From Parasponia andersonii (taxonomy: Eukaryota > Streptophyta > Magnoliopsida > Rosales > Cannabaceae), in the NCBI GenBank assembly GCA_002914805.1, contig JXTB01000033.1:303953-367952 (forward strand): DNA of 64,000 nucleotides, read 5' to 3'. The translations under genes and the position numbers were made by a program. The notes beneath the pieces were generated by a model that saw nothing but the letters and a program-made list of their open reading frames with translations, was not told where the DNA came from and did not search any database. Positions 1 to 10,224 of the stretch are shown piece by piece (position 1 is the first letter of the stretch; each line of letters opens with the position of its first letter).

Positions 1-474
1 GCGGAGAAGTTGAAAATAAGGTATCAGAAGCAGGTGGACGTTCTTTCTGTGGAAAGTTATAGGTCTGGCTGGGAGAACAGAGAATTTGAAAACCATGCTG
101 AGGTGGTGACGCCAGACCAATTTGACGATCAGAAAGGCGTCGAGAGGGACCACTACTCCATCAAGCACTACATGCAGCAGCTCGGGGACGAGATCAACAT
201 TATATACCCATCGGACGTGCTGGAGATGCTTGCTGCAAAAAAGGATGGGCCCTCTACGTCTGCTCCCGGTGCCTCAGAGCTTATCCCTGCTTCTGGTCTG
301 CCAGACCGAACTCCCAAAGCCCCAGTCATTCAGCCTAGCCTCAGGGTCTCAATCGGTGAAGGGTCCGGTGCAGTCGTCGTATCCAGTGATGAATCCGATC
401 CGGCCACGCCACTCTTCTCCGAAGCCGGTCCAAGTGCCGGGGTCGGCCGCACCTCCTCGGATGGAGGTAAATAG
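1..474 (+). pseudogene. C-terminal end of Tat antisense extra ORF
   Basis: An open frame enters from the left edge and stops at 474. It encodes a charged stretch (EKLKIRYQKQ near the start), then a segment ending in INIIYPSDVLEML, then a low-complexity Ser/Pro/Gly tail. Its position, antisense to gag-pol and separated from it by about 750 bases of non-coding DNA, matches the antisense ORF of the second Tat element in this window, whose C-terminus also ends in a hydrophobic-acidic segment (FDFSILGEDVVELV). Function is unknown; such extra ORFs are known in the Tat lineage. The N-terminal part, where a transposase_28-type domain would be expected, lies outside the window. A sense-oriented ORF of another element is the alternative. 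Confidence 0.6.
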
Positions 475-1223
475 GCACCCCAATTATGTATATTTGTATA
501 TTTGTAAAGCTAATCGTTCATTGTAACCCTTCAAATAAACAATAAAGGATGCCCCATCATTTTTAAACCGTTTTTTTTTTTTTTGCCTCCAACCATTCGT
601 TTAACTGACTATAAGGACTCGATTTCGGATTATTAGTGAGCCTTCCTCGGGTCATGATTACTCGGAATGGCCTCGGATGTAGGGGTGCAAGCTTTGGTTC
701 GTCCGGTTTTGCAAAACTATAACTTTCGTTATAACCTGTTTTGGCAGAGTTCGACCCTCGCATGTGGCTAGACTTCTCCGACCCCAAATGGGACCGTGCT
801 CGGAGTCAGCTCCAGGGGTTGGTAAGCCATTGCTTAGATCCGTCGTTGCAGAGGAGGAGGCCCGGGCTTGGCTCTTATCGAGAACAAACTGGGCATTATC
901 ATTCCGACGTCTCCTTAAGAGTTCGCTTTAAACCTGCACCTCGTCAGTAGGGCTTCTGAGTGCCCACCGCCATTACTCACGTACTTTGTATCTTTAGGAC
1001 ATAATAAATAGGCTTTAATCTTGATTCTTGCTTTCATGTTTGATTTGTCTCTGGACTACTTCCAACGAGTAGACTCCAAATCTGTTTTCTTTTAACTTTT
1101 TGTGTAGTCAAAACATTCCTTAGGGAGGGTCCACTTCTAACGGGTGGATTCTGACCTTGCCTTCCCTTAGCTCTTCGCGTAGCCTAAAGTGTTCCTTCGG
1201 GGACACCGCTGAAAGCATAGAGG
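475..1223. other. Non-coding spacer between antisense ORF and pol of the Tat element
   Basis: No gene is visible. The stretch is the expected 3' untranslated spacer of a Tat element. It holds a T-tract at 570-584 and a pair of 75-base repeats at 1053-1203, listed separately. Confidence 0.6.
1053..1203. repeat. Two 75-base diverged tandem repeats in Tat 3' spacer
   Basis: The unit beginning GGACTACTTCCAACGAGTAG at 1053 is followed at 1128 by GGTCCACTTCTAACGGGTGG. Both then continue in parallel to a shared ending of the type TTCCTTAGGG / TTCCTTCGGG. Differences are mostly transitions. Short tandem repeats between pol and LTR are common in Tat elements. Confidence 0.65.
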
Positions 1224-2533
1224 TTCTTTTGGACGGCGGAGGCCTGACAAACCCCCCGCAGACCCCTGCGCACCACGTGTTCGCAACTAGCGTTGCTGAC
1301 GAAGGGTGGATGAGGCCCATCACGCAATATTTGACGTTGGGGAACCTACCCACAGACCCCCGGGAAGCAAGGTCAGTCAGACTAAAAGCTGCCAGGTACT
1401 CAATGGTGGGTGAACAGTTATACAGGAGGTCGACAATGGGTCCGATGCTATGCTGCATACGCCCCGTCGAAGCACAAAAATTGATGGAGGAGATCCACGA
1501 GGGAGTATGTGGCAACCACTCAGGCGGGCGTAGCCTCGCCCACAAAGCTCTAACGGCCGGATACTTTTGGCCATACATGATGGCGGAGGCAACCAAATTC
1601 ATCAAAAAATGTGATAAATGCCAGAGGTTCGCCCCGATGAAACATCAACCCACGGAGATTCTCCATTCAAACATAACTCCTTGGTCGTTTGCCAAGTGGG
1701 GTCTGGATATTGTCGGAGAGCTCCCCAGAAGTCCAGGAGGAAAGAGATACGTCCTATTGGCCACGGACTATTTCACCAAGTGGGTAGAGGCTGAAGCCTA
1801 TACGATAGTTAATAAGGCAGACACGATTAACTTCATCTGGAAGAGCATAATCTGCCAATTCAGAATCCCGAAGGAGATACACGCCGACCATGGCACGCAG
1901 TTCCAAAATGCCAAGCTTAAGGAGTTGTGCGAGCTGTATGATATAAGACTCAGTTTCTCTTCCGTAAACTACCCTCAAGGGAATGGTCAGGCAGAGGCGA
2001 CAAACAAAACCATATTCAGCAACATCAAAAAGAACTTGCAGGAGGCTAAAGGCAAGTAGTTAGAAGAACTGCCAGCAGTTGTGTGGGCCCATCGAACCAC
2101 AGAGCGGAGGTCTACTGGGAGAACGCCATTTACCATGGTCTACGGATCAGAGGCTGTGATCCCCACCGAGGTCGGCCTCCCGACCCTCCGCTCCGAAGTG
2201 GTAAAGGATCCCCCCCTAAATGAGTGCCAGTTAAGCCATAACACAGACCTCCTGGAAGAAACAAGAAACACGGCCTTGATCCACCTGGCTTCGTACCACC
2301 AGCAAGCAAGGTCTTACCACGCTAAAAAGGTTAGTGCCCGACGATTCGACGCTGGGGATTGGGTCCTAAAAGCCAGAACAGGGAATTCCTCGAAACTGGA
2401 CTCCAATTGGATCGGACCCTACGAGGTAATCAAAGTGCTCGACAATGGTGCGTATGTCTTGAAGGAACTCAAAACGGGGAAAAACTTGCCGAACACGTGG
2501 AACGCTCAGCACTTGAAAAAATATTACGTGTAA
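1224..2533 (+). pseudogene. Retrotransposon integrase domain, inverted relative to its element
   Basis: The frame starts in the pol linker (VLLDGG, then WMRPITQYLTLG). It continues through the HHCC zinc site (EIHEGVCGNHSGG, then KKCDKCQRFA) and the catalytic core. The acidic triad is intact: D in WGLDIVGELP, D in ADHGTQF, E in QGNGQAEATNK. A TAG at 2057-2059 replaces the Trp expected in a GKW-LEELPAVVW motif; the frame then runs to 2533, ending QHLKKYYV. No chromodomain follows, consistent with Tat rather than a chromovirus. The block lies on the plus strand while gag, protease, reverse transcriptase and RNase H of the same element lie on the minus strand, so it appears inverted. A fragment of a second, plus-strand element is the alternative. 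Confidence 0.85.
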
Positions 2534-2789
2534 GGCGCACATATATAATCCAAGGCCATGTGAATATTTTCATTATAGAAAAGTTTAAATCCAAAACAGG
2601 TCAAGCTCCTTTTTGCCTCATGAATTCACCTTTTAGACTGCTACGGAAGAAAGGGTCTATCCGCAAAGGCAGACCCAACGTTTTGTGTAGCTGCGGAAAA
2701 GGCGGTCAGCCCATACAGGACAGACCATACGTCTTATACTGATACGGAAAGGGTCTGCTCCCAGAGGCAGACCCAATGTTTAATGCTAA
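2534..2789 (+). repeat. 3' untranslated piece with three 50-base tandem repeats
   Basis: After the integrase stop comes about 100 bases of unique sequence. Three 50-base repeats follow, starting at 2641, 2691 and 2741, each opening with a CTACGGAA, CTGCGGAA or GATACGGAA motif followed by a GGGTCTG-CCAGAGGCAGACC-like core. They lie directly after integrase in the same orientation, so they moved together with it in the inversion. Confidence 0.7.
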
Positions 2790-2790
2790 C

Positions 2791-2987
2791 TACGGTGAGA
2801 GGCTCCCACCCCATCCAGGTCACGAATGCAGGGGTAACAGCAAAGCCAGTCGAGACCTTTCCAAACCAGGGTAGCAACGGGTGGAAGACACCATGAAAGC
2901 CCTGGGGGTACGCCCCCTGACTGGAAGCAAGAGATGATGGCGGAGTTGGGTAAGAGACTCGGCAACCATCATAGTCAGGCCCCCGAT
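2791..2987 (+). repeat. Inverted duplicate of gag fragment (pairs with 6675-6872)
   Basis: About 200 bases match the reverse complement of 6675-6872 inside gag, with scattered mismatches and one-base gaps. Both copies contain the stretch encoding a WKQEMMAELGKRL motif. The left copy is plus-oriented and abuts the RNase H segment at about 2988, where the shared sequence ends at a CCCCCGAT motif. It marks one breakpoint of the rearrangement. Confidence 0.85.
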
Positions 2988-4950
2988 TGACGCATTCTTA
3001 GCTAGCCCGTCAGCCCTCTGGTTCTTCTTCCTGGGGATCGGCTCAATATTGAAATTGGCAAAGCGAGCTTTTGCCCCTATCACCTTGGAGAAATACCTGT
3101 GCAACCTCGGCTCTTTTACTTCAAAGTCTCCCCTGACCTGACCCGCGATCAACTGCGAGTCGGTCTTCACGGCGATGTCCTCTACCCCAAAATGTAGTGC
3201 CAACTCGAGGCCTTGCAACAATGCCTCGTACTCTGCCTCATTGTAAGTCGCCTGGAAACCGAGCCTCAGTGCTTTCTCAACCCTGAGGCCCGTTGGGGTC
3301 TACAAGACTCTCCCGATTCCCGACCCCGAGGTATTTGTGGATCCGTCCGTGTGGAGCGTCCAGGTTGAAGGGGGGGTGAAGCTGTGACATTTGATTCAGG
3401 TCATGCCGCTTGCCAAAGGATTCGATTTCCACCAGAAAATCTGTCATGATTTGCCTTTTCTTTGCTGTCTGAGGCTGATACTCGATATCATATACCCCCA
3501 GCTCGATGGCCCATTTGGTCAACCGTCCCGACAGATCTGGTTTGGCCAAAATTTGGCGGATGGGGAAGTCTGTATATACAGTGACCGAATATGCCTCAAA
3601 GTACTGCCGGAGCTTCTTTTTAGCATTGACCAGAGCGAGGACCAGCTTTTCTACCACACTGTATCGGGTTTCTGCGTCTAGGAGCATGCGGCTTATATAG
3701 AACACCGGCTTTTGCTTACCGCCTTGCTCGATGAATAGTACGGCGCTGATCGCTACTTCAGACACTGCTAAATAAGTGTACATATGCTCCCCTTCCAATG
3801 GGGAAGCCAGGATAGGTGGGTGACTCAGATACAGCTTGAGGTCTGCCAGTGCTTTGTCCTGCTCTTCCCCCCAGGTGGCCGTAGAGTTTTTCTTCAGGCA
3901 TTGGAAGAAAGGCTTGCATCGGTCAGACATCTTGGATACGAATCGGCTGAGGGCGGCTACTTTTCCGACCAGGCGTTGGACCTCCTGAATGGATGAGGGC
4001 CTCTGCACATTCGCGATCGAGATCAGCTGGGTCAGATTTGCTTCAATACCCCTCCGGCTCACGATATGTCCCAAGAATTGCCCAGAGGATACCCCAAATG
4101 CGCACTTCTTGGGATTCAGACGCATCTGATGCTACCTCAGAATCTGAAAGCATTCATCTAGATGCTTCAGATGGTCTGAATCCTCCTTGCTCTTCACAAC
4201 CATGTCGTCGATGTAGACCTCCATAGTTTTTCCTAGCAGCCTGGTGAACATCTTATTCATGAACCTTTGGTAGGTCGCCCCTGTGTTCTTCAGGCCAAAG
4301 CGCATACGCTTATAGCAGTACAGACCTCGCTCTATGATAAAAGCGGTGTGGATCTGGTCTTTCGCGTACAGGAGAATCTGGTTGTATCCAGAATAGGCAT
4401 CCAGAAAGCTCATCCTGTTGAATCCCGCCGTCGTATCTACCATTTGGTCGATTCTTGGCAGGGGAAAACTATCCTTTGGGCAGGCCTTGTTCAGGTTAGT
4501 GAAATCTATGCAGATACGGTCGTCGCCGTTTTTCTTTTTCACCACTACCGGGTTAGAAACCCACCGCGGGTATATGCATTCCCTGATTAGGCCGCTCTCC
4601 AGTAGCTTTTCTACCTCCTTATTGATCGCCCTATTTTTCTCTGGTGCGAATCTTCGGGGTTTCTGCCTGACCGAGGGGAAATGGGGGTCTATATTCAGTC
4701 GGTGACAGGAATGTGCGGGGTCTATCCCTGGCATATCATCGTGGGACTATGCAAAGACGTCTTCATTCCGCTTTAAGAATCCCAACATTTCATTCTTCTG
4801 TTCCTCAGGCAATAAGGCTCCGATTAGGATCACCTTCGCCGGTTCTTCCTCTCTCAAAGAGACCGCTACCAACTCTTCGATTGTGGATTGCGGGCCGTCA
4901 GACTCTTCTTCGATTTGTCTCATGTATGCTGGCAGGCGGTCCTTTGATTG
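2988..4950 (-). pseudogene. Tat pol: reverse transcriptase, RNase H and second RNase H
   Basis: Reading down from 4950, a linker (MRQIEEESDG, then FLKRNEDVFA) meets a TAG at the Trp of the usual FAWSHDDMPG motif. RT follows from 4734 with LNKACPKDSFPLPRIDQ, FLDAYSGYNQI and the catalytic YIDDMVVKSK. A TAG at about 4132 breaks the frame just before MRLNPKKCAFGV. The RT connection and first RNase H run to about 3277 (ALSRFVSKMSDRCKPFF, then VYTDFPIRQIL). The second, archaeal-type RNase H shows NEAEYEALLQGLELA, KTDSQLI and KKNQRADGLAK before the junction with the inverted gag fragment near 2988. Two nonsense changes and frame shifts make it non-functional. Confidence 0.9.
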
Positions 4951-5345
4951 CTATCCGTCTCCGGCTCCGGCGCTTGCGCTCGTGTCGACTCCCCTCAGGG
5001 CGGCCGAAAAGCATTTTCTTGCAGAGGCCTGGTCTCCCTTGATGTCGATCGTGTACGTGCCGTCCTTTGACTGACATCTTAAGACTTGATGGAGGGTGGA
5101 AGCGACCCCATGCATGGCATGGATCCATCCCCTTCCCATGATGACATTGAAGGAAGACTGGCAGTCAACGACAATGAAATCCACATCCACGCATCTTTCA
5201 GCTACGCAGACGTTAAGGGTAATAATGCCTAAAGGGTAGACCCTGGTGCTGTCAAAAGCGAAAAGCGGTTCACAGGTTAGCCTGAGTGCGCTCCTATTCA
5301 GACCCATATTTTCGAACGTGTTGAGAAATAGGATATGACACTGCT
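4951..5345 (-). pseudogene. Retroviral-type aspartic protease, frameshifted
   Basis: The active-site motif LVDGGSSV sits at the end of the gag frame. The expected continuation (ILFLNTFENMGL) is in another frame, so a one-base shift lies near 5340. Downstream the fold continues with FIVVDCQSSFNVIMGRGWIH, a typical flap and second-half protease motif, and ends near KGDQASARKCF. The Tat protease normally cuts gag-pol; here it cannot be made in one piece. Confidence 0.8.
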
Positions 5346-7232
5346 CCCACCATCGACCAAGACCCGTCCAACCAATGTGGAGCCGATCTGCAGCTTGATC
5401 ACCAAGGGGTCGTCGTGAGGATGGCGTACCGTGGTTAGATCTTGCTGAGTAAAAACGATGGGGGCGGCGGATGTGCGGCCTTCTCCCGACATCAAGTGGT
5501 TGACGGAGTGTCCCATCCCCTTCAAGCGCTTCGCCCTGCCCTCGACTCTTTTGAGGCACTTCTGTTTTTCCTCTTGATCGTGGGTCGGCTCAGGCCTGCC
5601 TACGATGGTCGGCACTATCCTGAGGGTCTGCTCTCCCGACCCTGAGGCGTGGACCTGCTTCCCTTTCTCAGTCCTGGCAGTGTTTTGTCGCGGCTGGGCT
5701 TTATCGGTTTTCACGTACTGCCTCAACCTGCCAGCGTGGATCGCTAACATGACCTGGGCATAAAGATTGCGACAGTGGACGGTGTCGTGCACGAAATCTT
5801 TGTGGAACTGGCAGTACCTGTTCCTATTCTTCATATGCTCCGGGACGCCGGATTTGGGCGGGTCCTTGAAAATGCCCCTGTCTCCGTTTTGGAGGTAGAT
5901 CACGTCGATCGGCGTGTTGAGCTCGTACTTGGGCAGAGAATCACGGGTCGTCTTTCTCCTCTTACCTCCCTCCAGACCGTCTCGCGCAGGGACTTCCTGC
6001 TTCGGGGTCGGCCCTTGGCCCGGTGGGAGCCTCTTCATCCCTTGTAGGGCTGAGGGTTGTATTGGCGCCGTTGTTACTGCGGCAGAAGTCTTGGGCGCCT
6101 TCTGGCAGCTTTCCAGCACCCTGAATACCCCTTCCAACTTGGCCTGGACGTCCACCATATCGTACGGTAGATTTAAAAGGAGGTGGTCCGATAGCATTGA
6201 TCCCGGCTGCAAGCTCCATACGAACGAGCCTGCGGCTTGGACTGAGTCTGCATTATGGACCAGTGACATGACTTCGAGGAAACGCGAGAGGTACTCCCGC
6301 GGGGATTCATCCGCGGCCTGCTCCAAACGGTCCAGGTCTCGCATGGTTTTTTGCTGTTTTCGGACACCTACGTACTGCCTCAGGAAAAGTCTGTAGAAGT
6401 CTTCGAACCCATTTATGGACTTTTCTGGGAGCTGCCTGAACCATAACAGGGCTGGTCCCACAAGGGTCGTAGAGAAAACTTTGCAAGTTACAGCCTCGTC
6501 CCTGGTCTCTAGGGCCATCTTCTGCTGGAAGTGGTATATATGGTCGAGGGGGTCAGTTTTCCCCTCGAACGGCCTGAAGGTCGGGGTCGTGAAGTCTCTC
6601 GGCCTGGGTTCCATCTGGATCCAGTGAGCGAAGGCCGTCCGGTTGATGCCTCGCACGGTTTGTTCTGCCAGATCATCGGGGGTCTGACTATGATGGTTGC
6701 CGAGTCTCTTACCCAACTCCGCCATCATCTCTTGCTTCCAGTCGGGGGGCGTACCCCCAGGGCTTTCATGGTGTCTTCCACCCATTGATCCCCTAGTTTG
6801 GAAAGGTCTCGACTGGCTTTGCCGTACCCCCTGCATTCGTGACCCGAACGGGGCGGGAGCCTCTCCCCGCGGTTGGCTTCCGAACTCTTGTTGGACTTCT
6901 TCGTCGAAATCTTCCCTCCGCTGGGTCCTATCTTCACTTGCCAACAAACCCTCGAGGAGAGCATTATCTCTGCGTACCTCTGCGACCTCATCCCTTAGAC
7001 CCACGACGGCCTCGTGGGCCATTTCTGCCTTTCTATTTGCTTCTGCCAGGGCGGCAAGCATCTGATCTAGCTTCTGCCCCAGGTCTAGTCGTTCTTCTCA
7101 GGAGCTTCTTTCGGCATCAGGATGTGTGCTCCTGGTTGTTATTCTTAAGGGTGCCATCAAACGTTGTATGGCTTTTTTGTTCGGGGAGGACGTGGCTTCG
7201 AGTTTCTCACTCTCTTTTTCACGCTCAACCAT
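5346..7232 (-). pseudogene. Tat gag polyprotein, broken by one stop
   Basis: An ATG at 7232-7230 lies just downstream of the primer-binding site and opens MVEREKESEKLEA. A TGA at about 7098 (CGA to TGA) interrupts it, after which the frame is open again from about 7095 through MLAALAEANRKAEM. Visible parts are a charged coiled-coil-like N-terminus, the retrotransposon gag core (FEGKTDPLDHIYHFQQKM, then LRQYVGVRKQQKTMRDL, ESPREYLSRFLEV) and a zinc-knuckle-like motif YCQFHKDFVHDTVHC followed by AGRLRQYVKT. The 3' end runs straight into the protease motif. Confidence 0.88.
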
Positions 7233-7235
7233 TTT

Positions 7236-7253
7236 CTCACAGACGGCGCCAAA
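7236..7253 (-). other. Primer-binding site of Tat element
   Basis: Directly inside the LTR, the minus strand reads TTTGGCGCCGTCTGTGAG. TGGCGCC at this place is typical of plant gypsy elements and fits the 3' end of a tRNA ending GGCGCCA. The gag ATG follows within a few bases. Confidence 0.75.
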
Positions 7254-7254
7254 C

Positions 7255-8141
7255 TGTTGGAGCGGTTTCTCACCAGCCGTCCACGTGTCTTGAACTGCTG
7301 ACGCTGTCTTCTCCAACTGTCCACGTGTCCTTGCTGTCTCAAAGTTCTCTGAACTCCAAGCAAGATCGGAGAGGCGGGGGTGGCTACCTGCAAAGACTCT
7401 TCGATGCTTAAGTCAGTAGTTTTTCTTTGTGTTGGGTAGCAAGGAAAATATTTTTTGTATGAGTCTCTGTCTGTTTTTTTTTTTGTTCACAGACTTTTAT
7501 ATATATATCAGTTTTTTGTGCGTACATGCCCCTCTCGGAAACGCATGGCTTCTATATGTGTAGTCCTGAGATAGTGAACAGCCTGGTTCTCTATCTCAGG
7601 AGTGAGTACCTTTCACCTCAAGATCTTTTTTAACAGTCACGGGCCGAGATTTCTGTGATCTCCTCTGTGCTACCGTGGCCTGATTTTCGTCACCTCCTAT
7701 GGCTTCAATCTGTCAGGAGTAAGATTTGGGCAAATCGCCGTTCTGTCAGGACGGCTTGTCCCTAGCACACACACCTACCCAGGATCGCATTAAATGCTCT
7801 GTCTGGGTCTGAAGCCGTGAGTTGCTTTCCATTATATTCAGTCTGAAGACCCTTGGGGCTTCCGACCCCCAGCTATCGAGGTAAGGGCCGCTGTTCCCAG
7901 ATAACAGACCCTTGGGGCCTCTGACCCTTCTGACTGTCGAGATAAGGGCTGCTGTTCCCAGATAGCAGACCCTTGGGGCCTCTGACCCCCAGCTGTCATG
8001 GTTGGGGTCTGACTGGGCCGGACCGTCTGGGGTCAGTGAGGGGTTCGGCCCTAACCTTAGACGGCCCAAAGGCCGATGGTGAGATCACGTGCGATCCGCG
8101 TGGCCTTCCTCATGGCATAAGGTTCGGGAACGGGTCCCACA
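7255..8141 (-). repeat. 5' LTR of the Tat element (887 bases)
   Basis: It starts TGTGGGACCCG on the minus strand at 8141 and ends CCAACA at 7255, giving TG...CA ends next to the primer-binding site. A TATATATAAAAG promoter box is readable on the minus strand near 7508-7496. A tandem array of about 60-base units lies near its U3 end (7849-8000). The partner LTR is outside the window. Confidence 0.8.
7849..8000. repeat. Tandem array of about 60 bases inside the LTR
   Basis: Units share AGACCCTTGGGGC at 7849, 7908 and 7967, followed by a GACCC motif and, in the first two, a shared AAGGGC-GCTGTTCCCAGATA block. Two full units and one partial are seen. Repeats in this part of an LTR often coincide with U3 regulatory sequence. 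Confidence 0.8.
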
Positions 8142-8560
8142 ATGTCTTTATTAATTTTGATAGGTACATGTTCATAATTTATATTATTAATGATGCTAAA
8201 GGATATGGATCAAGAATGACAATCCAAAGCTCGACAATTTTGTAATGCAATATTATGTATATTGGGAGTATATACTCATAGCTATGGATACTACAAATCT
8301 ATTAAGATAGAGAATTAATATCACAAGGTGTATTTATGAGTTCTTGGATAATTTAATCTTAAGTAAATAATCAATGAAAGTATTTTTATTTATTAAAAAT
8401 TTCTTAGAAATTCTGGTTATCTATTAGACAGTTTGTCTCAAGGAACTTGCAAGATATAATTTAAAAGGCAAAATAGTAATTTGAACCTAATTTTAATTCT
8501 TGTTATTTACGTAGAGATACACATACAATATTGAACACCTAATGGATATAAATTTAAGGG
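8142..8560. other. AT-rich intergenic DNA
   Basis: Flank of the Tat insertion. No gene, domain or clear repeat is seen. Confidence 0.5.
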
Positions 8561-9400
8561 TAATATTAAAAAAATCACTTTTAGTGTTTTATCAAAAAAA
8601 AAAAACTCACACCTTTTCATTTATATTAAATTGAATTTTCAATTTGCGTTTTCCTATCAAATACGTATCTGGGCTCATATATTTTAGTCAAAATTAAAAC
8701 CTTAATTTGTTAAAAAAAATTACTCTTTAAACTATTTAAACACATACTAAAAATAATAATTATTGAAACCAATTATTATTCTCTTTCTCTTCCTTTAAAA
8801 AAATATCTTAAGTCAAAATAATAATTGTTAAAAATAAAAAAAGATTTTCAATTTTTCAAACAAATTAAAAAAACATTGACAAAAGTTAAAATTCTCGTTT
8901 TCTTCTTCTTGAATTCTTTTTTTTTTCAAGAGTTCAAATTATTCCAAATAATTAAAATGAAAAAAAAAAGAAATAAAAAATGAGTCTTTCTTTTTTTTAG
9001 TCATTTTAAATGAAAATAATAATTATTGCATCTAAAAAGAATTTAAGTTATTCAAAATTATTAAAGGATAAAAAAATTAACGAAAAAAATTAAAAATAAA
9101 TAAATAAAAGCAAAAACACAAAAGAAAAACAATTCCCGTTTTTCCCCTTTTTTATTTTAAGTACCTTCAATTATTTAAACTATTTTATTCTTTATGATTT
9201 TCTTTTATTATGTTTTAGGTGTTTTGAGGGCAAAAGTGTCTTTGAGATGATCTAAGGTTTCAATTTTGAACAAATTTGTGGGCCTATACCTATTTGATAT
9301 GAAAATACAAATTAAATGTTAATTTGATATAAATAAAAGAGTGTGCTTGTATGTTTTACAAAATAATAAAGGTGTTGGGTTTTTTTTGGATTTCCTAAAT
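8561..9400. mobile_element. Candidate inverted-repeat (MULE-like or MITE) element
   Basis: The arms 8565-8705 and 9253-9400 are inverted copies. Both contain a CACACCTTT or CAACACCTTT motif, then TTTATAT(T/C)AAATT, then TATCAAATA(C/G)GTAT, then GGGC(T/C)CA, then CAAAATT(A/G)AAACCTTA. The interior is AT-rich and non-coding. Exact ends and target duplication are not resolved. Confidence 0.5.
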
Positions 9401-9711
9401 TTAATTATTAATCTTTTTGTAATAATTTTTAATTCTGGTGCAAAATTCAACTTTTAGTGAAATAAGTCCATTACAAGGAGAACAAAACTAAAATGTACAA
9501 ATAATTAATTAGAGCTGGATTTTATCCACTACAGCTTAACTCAAATATACTCTAAGGCCCAATAATTAGGTCTAAGATATATAAAAGGAAAACAAAACAA
9601 AATAAAAGAAGAAGAGTTAACGTAGCAAGTGGGTCCCACTAACTTGGTACCTATTGCACATTGGGTCACATATAGTACACTGTATAAAGATTTAAATTTT
9701 ATTAATTAAGC
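9401..9711. other. AT-rich intergenic DNA
   Basis: No gene or confident repeat is seen. Confidence 0.5.
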
Positions 9712-10190
9712 ATATATTATGTTTAGTTGTATTTTTATATTATATTATTTGATACAACATCAAAATTATTACAATATTAAGAACATTATCTAATACGGAA
9801 AAAAATATATATTACACTATATTACATAATTATAACTCTAATATCGTATTGTACAATATTCATATTTCTCACTTTTCTTGTTCTTAATTTTTTTCTCACA
9901 CTTTCTCTCTTTTTTTTTTTTCCCCTCACGTCACTTTATCGCTTTCAAACAGTGGTATTTCATAAATTAATTTTTTAAAAGTGGTACTTTTAGAATTGTT
10001 ATGTTTGTAAGTATTTTTTTAAAGTGGTATTTTTTAAAATTAAATTCAAAAATGTTATCTTTCAAAACTAACCTTTTATTATAGCATCTTAATCCAATAC
10101 AAAACAAAACATAAAACTATAATAAAATAATATAATACAATTTTACTCAATACAATACAATACAATACGACACACCAAACATGCCCTTGT
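9712..10190. mobile_element. Candidate MITE with imperfect terminal inverted repeats
   Basis: The left end (TATTATGTTTAGTTGTATTT from 9716) resembles the reverse complement of the right end (GGGCATGTTTGGTGTGTCGT, read from 10190 leftwards). The interior holds AATACA-rich runs on the right side. No clean target duplication was found, so the call is tentative. Confidence 0.4.
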
Positions 10191-10224
10191 GCAATTTCAA
10201 CCAAACCAGTAAAGGGGCTAACCG

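Larger units (their letters stand above)
1..8141 (-). mobile_element. Ty3/gypsy Tat-lineage LTR retrotransposon, rearranged, cut by left window edge
   Basis: Read on the minus strand the order is LTR (8141-7255), primer-binding site, gag, protease, reverse transcriptase, RNase H, then an integrase block lying in the opposite direction, then an extra ORF antisense to gag-pol at the left edge. The second, archaeal-type RNase H and the antisense ORF after integrase are hallmarks of the Tat lineage. The 3' LTR is outside the window, so the target duplication cannot be checked; the five bases outside the seen LTR are atgtc (8142-8146). The element is dead: gag and pol carry in-frame stops and a frameshift. 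Several stops are TGG to TAG or CGA to TGA changes, as expected from deamination of methylated cytosine. Confidence 0.88.

Noticed and set aside
7746-8069. 107-codon open frame in the first LTR
   Set aside because: It translates the tandem repeats of the LTR; repetitive peptide without domain.
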